Position numbers and translations under genes: made by a program. This document shows positions 46,009-53,222 of a stretch of DNA of 64,000 nt, piece after piece. The stretch is from Methylococcaceae bacterium. Its GTDB lineage: Bacteria > Pseudomonadota > Gammaproteobacteria > Methylococcales > Methylomonadaceae. Position 1 is the first letter of the stretch. Every line of letters starts with the position of its first letter. The stretch spans positions 1 through 64,000 of the forward strand of contig JAUYBL010000036.1 of the NCBI GenBank assembly GCA_030693065.1. The letters are read 5' to 3'. The notes beneath the pieces were generated by a model. It saw only the letters and a program-made list of their open reading frames with translations. It was not told the DNA's origin and did no database searches.

Positions 46009-47481
46009 TTATGAAAAACTGAGACTGTAGATATGCCGTGCCAATGTGGGTAAAAAATCATCTGAATTTGCCATTAAATTGTCTAAATTAGGCTTTTGAT
46101 TAACCCAGAAATATTGCCGCAACAAATCTTGAAAATCATGTTGTTTTACATTTCCAGTGTTTTTCTGATGAATTGCATTGATTTTGTTACCGAAATCTTT
46201 CATCTTTTCTTTGTCATACTTATCAAGAATTCTATTTCCATTTTTATCTTCTTTATACTCAGGTATTTTTAAAGTAAGTAAAGTGTTATTAATATTATTC
46301 TCTAGGGCTTCAATTTTATTTTCTAAACTTTCATCAATTTCTTTTGATGTTGAAATGCAGCTCAATAAAATATCTTCAAATGACTGTGTTTCTGGAGGTA
46401 TTTTAAACATAGCCCGCATATTAACCATGAATAAAAATGCAATTATCTGAGGATTTAATGGCTCAAGTAAATTAGAATGAGACGTCCAATTTCGAGTCAT
46501 CTTTGATAACCACGCAAAAGTATTAATATCGTTGTAGTTGTACTTTTTATTGGGATCAATATTTTCTTCCCATACATGTACAAGAGCCCTTAAAAACAAT
46601 CTATATTGTATGTTCAATGCGGATTCATCAATTGGCTCTCGAATAACCAGTGACTGTATCAACGCATCAAGATAGTTTTCAATCTCTGTAGTTGGAATTT
46701 CAATACTGGCTTTTTTATTATTATCTAGTTTAATAAAATCCCTGAATTGGATATTACTGTCATCCTTTTTAGTATGGGATTTTAAAAACCCACAACCGTC
46801 AATAATTCCACGCCTCAAAACCAAATATTGGTTGTTTTCATGTCCATTCAGCCATTGAACAAGATACTCTTTAACATTTTGTAAATTCTTATTAATTGCC
46901 TCGGGTGGCTTGATACGGCAACGTTTATAAGCGGCACAAAAACTATCGTAAGTATTCGGAGTTGTTCCTTTATTTAAGTCTTCAAAATATTCTTTCAGAT
47001 AGCCAATTAATAGATTTATATCACCGGCGGTTATCAATTTTTGACATTCATTTACTTGCTCTTCACCCAGCCCGTTTTGAATTTCTGCAAGAATGCTATC
47101 CACCAAGTCAAAATCCTTTTGCTCAAGCCCACTTTGTAACTTATCAAGCAGATTAGTTTTTTCGTCGGAATTTGCAGTTAAAAATACAATACGTTCTTTT
47201 GGAAAGCCGTTTTCCAATAATGTCAAAAACAAAGTCATCCCACATTCTTTTAAAAATACTGAAGTATCCAGGTCATAAGCCTTAGCATGCTTATTTATAT
47301 TCTCAGTAACGCCAGACTCTTCTAAATTTATATCAAGAACAACTAGATCAAATTTTTCAATATCATTGATGATAGTTTTTTCCGCATCATCAAAATTTGT
47401 TATCACCGTAACAGGCCTATTTCCAAACCATTCTGTTTGCTTCCCGCCTAGTTGATCCTCAACCCAAAGTATTTTTAACAT
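46009..47481 (-). CDS. Receiver-domain protein with large unknown C-terminal domain
   Basis: 490 residues. Residues 1-125 form a CheY-like receiver: KILWVEDQ (acidic pair Glu8/Asp9), LVVLDINLEE (phospho-acceptor Asp50) and RIVFLTAN (Thr102). The remaining ~365 residues are helix-rich, have no DNA-binding motif I recognise, and contain short segments such as FAWLSKMTRNWTSHSNLLEP that are compatible with a HEPN-like helical domain (speculative). GGAG lies 6 bases before the ATG. The gene lies 18 bases downstream of the Sel1/HATPase kinase gene, so the two form a non-standard two-component pair. The coding DNA is noticeably A+T-rich, which suggests transfer. Confidence 0.72.
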   Translation of the reverse strand: MLKILWVEDQLGGKQTEWFGNRPVTVITNFDDAEKTIINDIEKFDLVVLDINLEESGVTENINKHAKAYDLDTSVFLKECGMTLFLTLLENGFPKERIVFLTANSDEKTNLLDKLQSGLEQKDFDLVDSILAEIQNGLGEEQVNECQKLITAGDINLLIGYLKEYFEDLNKGTTPNTYDSFCAAYKRCRIKPPEAINKNLQNVKEYLVQWLNGHENNQYLVLRRGIIDGCGFLKSHTKKDDSNIQFRDFIKLDNNKKASIEIPTTEIENYLDALIQSLVIREPIDESALNIQYRLFLRALVHVWEENIDPNKKYNYNDINTFAWLSKMTRNWTSHSNLLEPLNPQIIAFLFMVNMRAMFKIPPETQSFEDILLSCISTSKEIDESLENKIEALENNINNTLLTLKIPEYKEDKNGNRILDKYDKEKMKDFGNKINAIHQKNTGNVKQHDFQDLLRQYFWVNQKPNLDNLMANSDDFLPTLARHIYSLSFS

Positions 47482-47499
47482 TAATTACTCCATTTTTGC

Positions 47500-49263
47500 C
47501 TATCTGGGGATTTTAATAGTAGGTGCGTCATTGATTAACAAGTCCTTCTTAAAAAACATCGTCACCTTAAATTGTTGTCTTTCCTGTGCAGCTAACAAGC
47601 TGCTTGACTGGCTTGGGGTGTCGTTCAGTTGCATTAAGTCTTCTTGAATCGCCTCCAGTCCTTTACCGGTTCCAAGGCTGTTTACGGCTTTATCGCCGAG
47701 CGGGTTTTGCCAACTGCAAGTTAAGTAGGTTTTCCCGTCAATTAGGCGTTCATCAAACACCACCGTTAAGAATTCGTCGGTGGCGTGATCGGCATATTTA
47801 AAGGCGTTGAACAAGACTTCCGAAAAATGACCAAACAATAGCGCTTCGGCGTGGCTTTCGGCAAGGATAAAGACTTTTTGCCAAAGCGGGCTGATGTTAA
47901 CGACCTTAAAAGGTCGTAGATTTTGGTTAATCCATTCAACAGAACCCAGTGATCGATTAAGCAAAATGTCATCCTCAAATTTCTGTTTTAAGTCATCAAG
48001 ACTGACATTTTTGCGAGACAGAATGTTGTCGCGAATACTGCCAAGACTCGCATTATGTTGATTGAGAAAACGCGCCGTTACCCGGCTAGCCGCATAATCC
48101 AATACATCCCCAATTGACCTGGTTTTATCGCCAATATTCGATGTCTGGCGACAAGCTCTAATCAATTGACGAAATTTCTCCGGGTTAGTGCTGGTATGGC
48201 GTTGACGTAATAGCTCGCCTTGCAACTTGATGATAATTTCTGAATGGTAAGCTTCATTCAGCAGCAAAACGTCCTTGCGACAGTCTGGATTGGTTTTTAA
48301 CCTCTCGGCAACTTGATAAATTGTGTCGGGGAATATCACATTGCCTAATGTGTGGGTGAATTGCTCAACCAGTTTTTGCATCTTGATTTGCAATAACTCT
48401 TTTTGTTTAATTTCTGCTTCAAGGGCTTTGTTTTTGGCTTCAAGCTCCTGCTTATATTCAATAGTAACTAAACTAAGTTCTTTTAGTTCCCTATTTAGCC
48501 ATCTAGTGTCGCTCGCTATTCTATCAAGTGCTTCTTCTGATAAATCTTCATCATCTTCAGGAACATCTATTGTAATTGGGCCTGCGTATATAATATTTTC
48601 ACCGAAAAATCTCTGCTCTTTACATTGTTTAAGATTGTTATTAAGCCGATCCGAAATTTTATTTTCAAAGATTCCAATATCATCTTTTGCTTTATCGAAA
48701 TCGACAATTCCCTTGGCCCTAACAATCATTTTAATTTTTTTAATATACGTTCTTGTTATGCCTTGATTGGCGGCATCTTCATAGTAAGCCAATGCCTGTT
48801 CATCATCCTGTTCAACGCCTCTCCCCTGACTATACAAATCCCCTAATAAACAGAACGCTTCTGCAAAATTTTGGTCGCCGGATTTTTTAGCCCATTCAAA
48901 AGCAAGCTTATCGTTCTGCTCTGTACCTTTGCCTTCATAGTAACAACGGGCTATAGCATATTGCGATTCTGCTCTGCCTTGTTCCGCCGCCTTTTTAAAC
49001 CACTCAAAAGCTGATTTGGCATTTGCTTCATTGCTGGTTTCAAACAGTTCAAAAGCTGAATATATTTCGGGTTCAAGAATTGGACCGTCCAATGATGCTA
49101 ATCGGTACGCCCAATAGAGTCTGTCTCTAAACTCCCATCCTTCATTAGATTCCCATATTTCTTTGGGTAAGTAATACAGGCCTAACGCAAGTTGCGCTAG
49201 TGCATTGCCATCAATGGCTTTTTGTTGCAGTTCTGAAAGTGAAAAGATGTTTTGTTGGGGCAT
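47500..49263 (-). CDS. Sel1-repeat protein with histidine kinase-like C-terminus
   Basis: 587 residues, soluble. The N-terminal ~180 residues hold Sel1-like repeats (AFEWFKKAAEQGRAESQYAIARCYYEGKG-type units, then GDLYSQGRGVEQDDEQALAYY). A charged linker and coiled coil (about 245-300) lead to an H-box-like QFTHTLGNVIFP (His304). The ATPase domain has an N box SEVLFNAFKYADHATDE (about 481-497) and a G box GTGKGLEAIQED (about 531-542). It is a cytosolic sensor kinase with protein-protein repeats instead of a membrane sensor. The ATG at 49263 has AAAGGA 9 bases before it; an ATG at 49323 would add 20 residues. The partner is the adjacent receiver protein. Confidence 0.75.
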   Translation of the reverse strand: MPQQNIFSLSELQQKAIDGNALAQLALGLYYLPKEIWESNEGWEFRDRLYWAYRLASLDGPILEPEIYSAFELFETSNEANAKSAFEWFKKAAEQGRAESQYAIARCYYEGKGTEQNDKLAFEWAKKSGDQNFAEAFCLLGDLYSQGRGVEQDDEQALAYYEDAANQGITRTYIKKIKMIVRAKGIVDFDKAKDDIGIFENKISDRLNNNLKQCKEQRFFGENIIYAGPITIDVPEDDEDLSEEALDRIASDTRWLNRELKELSLVTIEYKQELEAKNKALEAEIKQKELLQIKMQKLVEQFTHTLGNVIFPDTIYQVAERLKTNPDCRKDVLLLNEAYHSEIIIKLQGELLRQRHTSTNPEKFRQLIRACRQTSNIGDKTRSIGDVLDYAASRVTARFLNQHNASLGSIRDNILSRKNVSLDDLKQKFEDDILLNRSLGSVEWINQNLRPFKVVNISPLWQKVFILAESHAEALLFGHFSEVLFNAFKYADHATDEFLTVVFDERLIDGKTYLTCSWQNPLGDKAVNSLGTGKGLEAIQEDLMQLNDTPSQSSSLLAAQERQQFKVTMFFKKDLLINDAPTIKIPR

Positions 49264-49361
49264 GATGTTGTCCTTTGGTTTTGTGCCTGTTTCGTTCGTA
49301 TATTTGGCAATCACCCATGCCATGTTGTTTGGGTTGCCTAATCTAAAGAGATCTTTAAAAG

Positions 49362-49925
49362 TTACCGCTCAATAAATTCGACTTTAACCGGTATGTGCAA
49401 TTCTTTGGCGATTTCTTCCAGCACCGTTGTTGCCGAGGCTTTGTTAACGTGGGTTGTGATAAACCAGCCATCACAACGTCTTTGTGCTTGGTAGCCGTGT
49501 ACCGGTGATTTGGCCATCAGTGGTATCGAAGCCAATGTTTTGTTCAATTTTGCCACCCGCTCCAGACCGAAGATTCTCAAGGTTTTTACAAAAGTTTCAG
49601 CAATGGTGGGCTCTTCTATGACTTTGCCTGCCACTTTAACTATTAAACGGTCGCCGGGTTTACGGGTGCGATTCTTGTCTTTTTTGTAAAAGTTCGGTTT
49701 TTCGTTACGGGCAATGTATTTTGCGTCGAAATTGTTCACGGTGGATTTGATTTCCGCTTCTAACGCTTGCAATTTGCGGCACGAATCGGTGATTACATCT
49801 ACCTTCGAAAAATCGCCGATCAAATACGCTTCAGCCCCAGCCATTTTAAGATCGTCCGTCGCGTTATTTAGTACGGCGAACAGTTCGATGAATTTGTTGG
49901 TGACGGTTTCTGGCATTTTGTTCAT
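49362..49925 (-). CDS. Hypothetical protein at the head of the sensor/receiver block
   Basis: 187 residues, soluble, no signal peptide. The N-terminal half is helical (AVLNNATDDLKMAGAEAYLIGD, CRKLQALEAEIKSTVNNFDAK). A basic linker (FYKKDKNRTRKPGDR) follows. The C-terminal half has PVHGYQAQRRCDGWFITTHV followed by NKASATTVLEEIAKELHI. I do not recognise the family; the C-terminal part reads like a small alpha/beta binding domain. It is the first gene of the minus-strand block, 98 bases before the kinase gene. Confidence 0.65.
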   Translation of the reverse strand: MNKMPETVTNKFIELFAVLNNATDDLKMAGAEAYLIGDFSKVDVITDSCRKLQALEAEIKSTVNNFDAKYIARNEKPNFYKKDKNRTRKPGDRLIVKVAGKVIEEPTIAETFVKTLRIFGLERVAKLNKTLASIPLMAKSPVHGYQAQRRCDGWFITTHVNKASATTVLEEIAKELHIPVKVEFIER

Positions 49926-50278
49926 GTCTGTTTCCCCGGTACTTGTCGTTGGATTCGTTTGTTTAGATGGCCTGATAGCTTCACTGAGCCAGTCCCACCT
50001 TTCTTAATTTATAAATTTTTGCAGCGGGTTTGTTGCTTATCCAGCCGTCTCAACATGGTGTGTAGTATCCGGGAATGACTTGGCGATGTAATGGGAGAAC
50101 TGTGGGAATTTTTTTGCTTGATCAACGAGCCATTAAATTGCTCTGTTAATCTCTATAAAAACCTACGCTTTTTTACCTGCGTTACCCTCGGCAATATCAA
50201 TAGCTAAACACCTGGTAAGGTTTTATGCTCTTTTGACGACTTACAATTATTTCGTAGATTCGACAAAGGAGTTCTCCC
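49926..50278. other. Intergenic stretch between divergent transcription units
   Basis: Presumed promoter region for the minus-strand block and for the plus-strand sigma-factor cluster. TTGACG at 50233-50238 with TAGATT 16 bases later could be a sigma-70-type promoter for the plus strand. No gene is seen. Confidence 0.35.
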
Positions 50279-50338
50279 ATGCTCACAAGCTTTTTATACC
50301 TTAGCGTTTGCTTTCTGGCCTATGCCAACAAATTCTAA
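50279..50338 (+). pseudogene. Possible 5' remnant of a PiT-family phosphate permease
   Basis: A 19-codon frame, MLTSFLYLSVCFLAYANKF, with AAAGGAG 7-8 bases before the ATG. The sequence LYL.VCFLAYAN is how PiT-type transporters of this bacterial group begin, where it continues GANDNFKGVATL; here it breaks after AYAN and stops. Either the rest of the gene was deleted, or it is a genuine tiny membrane peptide. The family match is from memory, so confidence is low. Confidence 0.35.
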
Positions 50339-50419
50339 GGGTGTCCGGGAGCAGCTATTTGTAGCGCAGAAATCTATTACACTGCCCTTATTTTTAATTA
50401 GAAACACCCGAGGCATTAA

Positions 50420-51034
50420 ATGACTAAAAATATCGCCGAACAGCGAATGAGCGAACAAGTATTAGCCGAGCATCGCCCTGTGCTGTTCCGTTACGCGCTA
50501 TTACAATTGCGCGACCACGAATTGGCAGACGATGCGGTACAGGAAACTTTGCTCGCGGCTTGGCAAGCTGCGTCGAACTTTGAAGGCAAAGCCAGTCTGC
50601 GCAGTTGGTTGATCGGCATTTTGAAGCACAAAATTGCCGACCACTGGCGACGTAGCGTCCGCGAAGTCGTCACGCCAGAATTAGATCAAATCGATGCCGA
50701 CAATGGCGCAGTAGATGAAGACGATTTTTTTACCAGCAACGGCGAATGGCATAGCGGACCCAGCGCTTGGAACGACCCGGAAGCCGCACTCAAGCAACAG
50801 GAGTTCTGGATAATCTACGAGACCTGCCAGAACAACCTGCCGCCGCAAATGGCCAAGGTGTTTATGCTGCGCGAACTGGTCGGCCTGAAAGCTGATGAAG
50901 TATGCCGTGAAACCGGACTGAGCACGGCCAATTACTGGGTCACCATGCATCGAGCACGGCTAAGGCTGCGTGAATGTTTGGAAATCCGCTGGTTTAACAA
51001 TTCGAAATCAATAAAGGAATCACATCATGCGTAA
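50420..51034 (+). CDS. ECF-family RNA polymerase sigma factor
   Basis: 204 residues. Region 2: HRPVLFRYALLQLRDHELADDAVQETLLAAW and SLRSWLIGILKHKIADHWRR. Region 4: NLPPQMAKVFMLRELVGLKADEVCRETGLSTANYWVTMHRARLRLRE. The linker between them is long and acidic. Its last 8 bases overlap the start of the small cysteine-containing protein that follows, the typical sigma/anti-sigma arrangement. Likely controls the downstream thioredoxin/CcdA genes and once also the BufA-like gene. Confidence 0.93.
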   Translation: MTKNIAEQRMSEQVLAEHRPVLFRYALLQLRDHELADDAVQETLLAAWQAASNFEGKASLRSWLIGILKHKIADHWRRSVREVVTPELDQIDADNGAVDEDDFFTSNGEWHSGPSAWNDPEAALKQQEFWIIYETCQNNLPPQMAKVFMLRELVGLKADEVCRETGLSTANYWVTMHRARLRLRECLEIRWFNNSKSIKESHHA

Positions 51035-51224
51035 TTGCCGAGACATTACTCTTCTTATTTCCAAAGAATTAGACAACGAATCGACGTTAGCCGAAAGGTT
51101 CGCTGTGGGTTTGCATGTACTGATGTGTAGCCGCTGCAAAAATTTCCAGACCCAGTCCACGTTCATCAGCAAAGCGGCTCATCGCTTTACTGAGCATCTA
51201 GGAGAAGAGATAGAGAAAAAATAG
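51027..51224 (+). CDS. Small zinc-finger-type anti-sigma factor
   Basis: 65 residues: NCRDITLLISKELDNEST then GLHVLMCSRCKNFQ. The Cys near the N-terminus plus His-x3-Cys-x2-Cys is the ZAS (zf-HC2-like) motif that binds zinc and can respond to thiol oxidation or metals. It has no membrane segment, so it is a soluble anti-sigma factor. It overlaps the sigma gene by 8 bases, and would hold it inactive until released. Confidence 0.82.
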   Translation: MRNCRDITLLISKELDNESTLAERFAVGLHVLMCSRCKNFQTQSTFISKAAHRFTEHLGEEIEKK

Positions 51225-51344
51225 TAACCCAAATAAATTTTATTTTAATACGCCTGTAAGGAATGGGCCCACAGAGTGACTAATTGATGGAATTGCTAAG
51301 ACAACTCCAAATTTTCAATTTTCCAAATTTAATCGAGGTAAAAA

Positions 51345-51731
51345 ATGATCTATTTATTCCGTACATTGTTTTTGTTCTTGATGCTGACCGGCCCTACTTT
51401 TGCTGGTGAAGAGGCATTTACCCAGGCCGCGTTCGACCAACTTCAAAAAGAAGGCAAGCCCATTCTGGTGTCAGTTCATGCCGACTGGTGCCCAACCTGC
51501 CATGCGCAAGCGCCTATTGTTTCTAAATTACTCAAGCAAGATGAATTTCATGCAATTAACGCCTTACGGGTTGATTTCGATCAACAGAAAGAAATCGTAA
51601 AAGCTTTTAAGGCCACGGCACAAAGTACGTTGATCGTTTTTAACGGCGGCCAAGAAGTGGGACGTAGCTTGGGCGATACCACTGAAGACGGTATCAAAGG
51701 CTTACTTAAAAAAGCACTGGGAGGTAAGTAA
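51345..51731 (+). CDS. Exported thioredoxin-family protein
   Basis: 128 residues. A signal peptide (FRTLFLFLMLTGPTFAGEE, cleavage at about 19) directs it to the periplasm. The thioredoxin fold has the active site ADWCPTCHAQAP (CxxC at about 48-51) and the cis-Pro is replaced by STLIVFNGGQEV, as in DsbD gamma-like domains. Its gene is 4 bases before the ccdA-type gene, whose product can supply it with electrons. Together they form a split DsbD-like thiol-reducing pathway. Confidence 0.88.
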   Translation: MIYLFRTLFLFLMLTGPTFAGEEAFTQAAFDQLQKEGKPILVSVHADWCPTCHAQAPIVSKLLKQDEFHAINALRVDFDQQKEIVKAFKATAQSTLIVFNGGQEVGRSLGDTTEDGIKGLLKKALGGK

Positions 51732-51735
51732 GCTG

Positions 51736-52464
51736 ATGTTGGCTGACTTTGGCATATACGGACTTAGCTTTGTCGCCGGGATTCTCTCGACCTTATCGCC
51801 CTGCGTGTTACCGCTGATCCCGATTCTTGTCGGCACGGCTTTATCCGCTCACCGTTGGGGGCCGGTTGCGTTGGCCTTTGGTCTGGCGTTGTCTTTTACG
51901 ATTGTCGGCTTGTTTTTAGCGACAGTGGGTAGCGCGATTGGTTTGGATCAAGCGTTATTTCGTAACTTCGCAGCAGTGTTATTAATTGTGTTTGGCGTGG
52001 TGTTATTGTCGGGACGCCTGCAACAACAATTTGCTGCCGCCACCTCCGGATTAAGCGGGGCTGGTCAGCCATTACTCGAACGCATCTCCGGCGATACCTT
52101 AAAGGGACAATTCTTGCTTGGCCTGGTGTTGGGTGTGGTATGGAGTCCTTGTGTCGGACCGACCTTGGGGGCCACTATTACGCTTGCCAGTCAGGGTGAA
52201 AATCTTGGTCATGCGGGAATAGTCATGGCGATTTTCGGTATCGGCGCCGGCTTTCCGCTTATTGTTTTGGGCACCTTGTCTCATCAGGCCATGATCCGTT
52301 TTAAGAGCAAACTGTCGGTGACCGGTAAAACCGGCAAGCTGATACTTGGCGGTTTGCTGACGCTACTGGGTGTTTTGATTGTCACCGGATTGGATAAGAC
52401 TTTTGAGGCCTGGGTGTTGAATCATGCGCCCGAATGGTTGATCCAATTAACCACGTCGATTTAA
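51736..52464 (+). CDS. ccdA: CcdA/DsbD-type transmembrane thiol-disulfide carrier
   Basis: 242 residues with six or more hydrophobic helices. It has the conserved paired cysteines: STLSPCVLPLIPI in the first helix and VVWSPCVGPTLGATITLAS in the fourth, the redox pair that moves electrons from cytosolic thioredoxin to periplasmic acceptors. It is directly downstream of the exported thioredoxin, with its ribosome site inside that gene's end. A role in metal stress or cytochrome maturation is possible; the sigma/anti-sigma context favours stress. Confidence 0.92.
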   Translation: MLADFGIYGLSFVAGILSTLSPCVLPLIPILVGTALSAHRWGPVALAFGLALSFTIVGLFLATVGSAIGLDQALFRNFAAVLLIVFGVVLLSGRLQQQFAAATSGLSGAGQPLLERISGDTLKGQFLLGLVLGVVWSPCVGPTLGATITLASQGENLGHAGIVMAIFGIGAGFPLIVLGTLSHQAMIRFKSKLSVTGKTGKLILGGLLTLLGVLIVTGLDKTFEAWVLNHAPEWLIQLTTSI

Positions 52465-52627
52465 CGTCAACATAAGGAACCTCGGTTGTGTTTACAAATT
52501 TGCAACCGATTGTAAGGAGTACTGTTTTATAATGACTAACTGTTTGTCAGCTGACCGAGAATGCTTGGTTCTGCTTTCAACCGCTAGGTAATTAAATCTT
52601 CGAATCAAAAACTTAAGAAATTTTAAG

Positions 52628-52846
52628 TCTACTTCAAAAAACACATCCGGTTTGATATTGGCGACTGCAGCAGCGGCATTATTTATGTCAGGGCTGCCGA
52701 ACAGGGCGCTGCGCAAAAAGCAAAAAGTTAATTGTGGCGGTATCAGGTCAGTCAGAGTGTGCAACTGCCACAAGTGGCTGTAAAGGCCAAGGCGTAAATA
52801 CTGTGACGAAAAAGGTGGCAAGGTGTTACCAACACCTGAAAAATAA
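52628..52846 (+). pseudogene. Decayed BufA-like (DUF2282) precursor gene
   Basis: Three frames together give a BufA/DUF2282 protein. Frame A: TSGLILATAAAALFMSGL and KVNCGGI (signal peptide plus core start). Frame B: GQSECATATSGCKGQG. Frame C: CDEKGGKVLPTPEK followed by a stop at 52844. The A-to-B shift fits a missing 11 bases that would encode N-x-C-K; no start codon remains. BufA peptides are secreted, cysteine-rich RiPP precursors that bind copper after modification by a BufB/BufC pair, neither of which is present here. Confidence 0.75.
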
Positions 52847-52870
52847 CAGCCGTTTTTACCTGCAAAAAGT

Positions 52871-53058
52871 TCATGCCCTTCGACTGCGCTCAAGAGATCG
52901 ATCGACTAGGCTCTCATGAGCGTACCGAAGGGCTCAGAACGAACGGAAAATATTGATTTATGGGAACCTCTAAAAATTATTCGTTCATGTTTCGACACGC
53001 TCAGCACGAACGAATAACTCACTGATTTAATTGGACTACCGTTCGCATTTATGCCCTA
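52871..53058. repeat. Modular palindromic repeat block, copy A
   Basis: Contains CCCTTCGACTGCGCTCA, GGGAACCTCTAAAAA, TTCGACACGCTCAGCACGAACG and CCGTTCGCATTTATGCCC. Each module recurs at 63.1-63.4 kb; ATGCCCTTCGACTGCGCTCA (52873-52892) is an exact 20-base inverted match of 63421-63440. These are extragenic repeats of the type that fill intergenic gaps in this bacterial group. The remaining 52465-52627 and 53059-53222 bases hold no gene I can support. Confidence 0.7.
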
Positions 53059-53222
53059 TATATACTGAGTTTTTTGAGTCGCCGATACGCCAGTCCGCCT
53101 AGAAATGGACCATGTCCTGAAAGCCCGGGAATTGAGACCATTTTATGACAGATTTTTGATGTCTTTGCAGACAGTGACGAGTGTTACAATGAACTTTTAC
53201 CACTTCATTATTAGAAATATCA

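Noticed and set aside
44682-49925. CRISPR or integrase-based island
   Set aside because: No regularly spaced direct repeats, integrase, tRNA gene or attachment repeats are visible around the block; transfer is suggested only by base composition and gene content.
52492-52893. 133-codon minus-strand frame
   Set aside because: It lies antisense to the BufA-like remnant; the plus strand gives a family match in three frames while this frame gives none.
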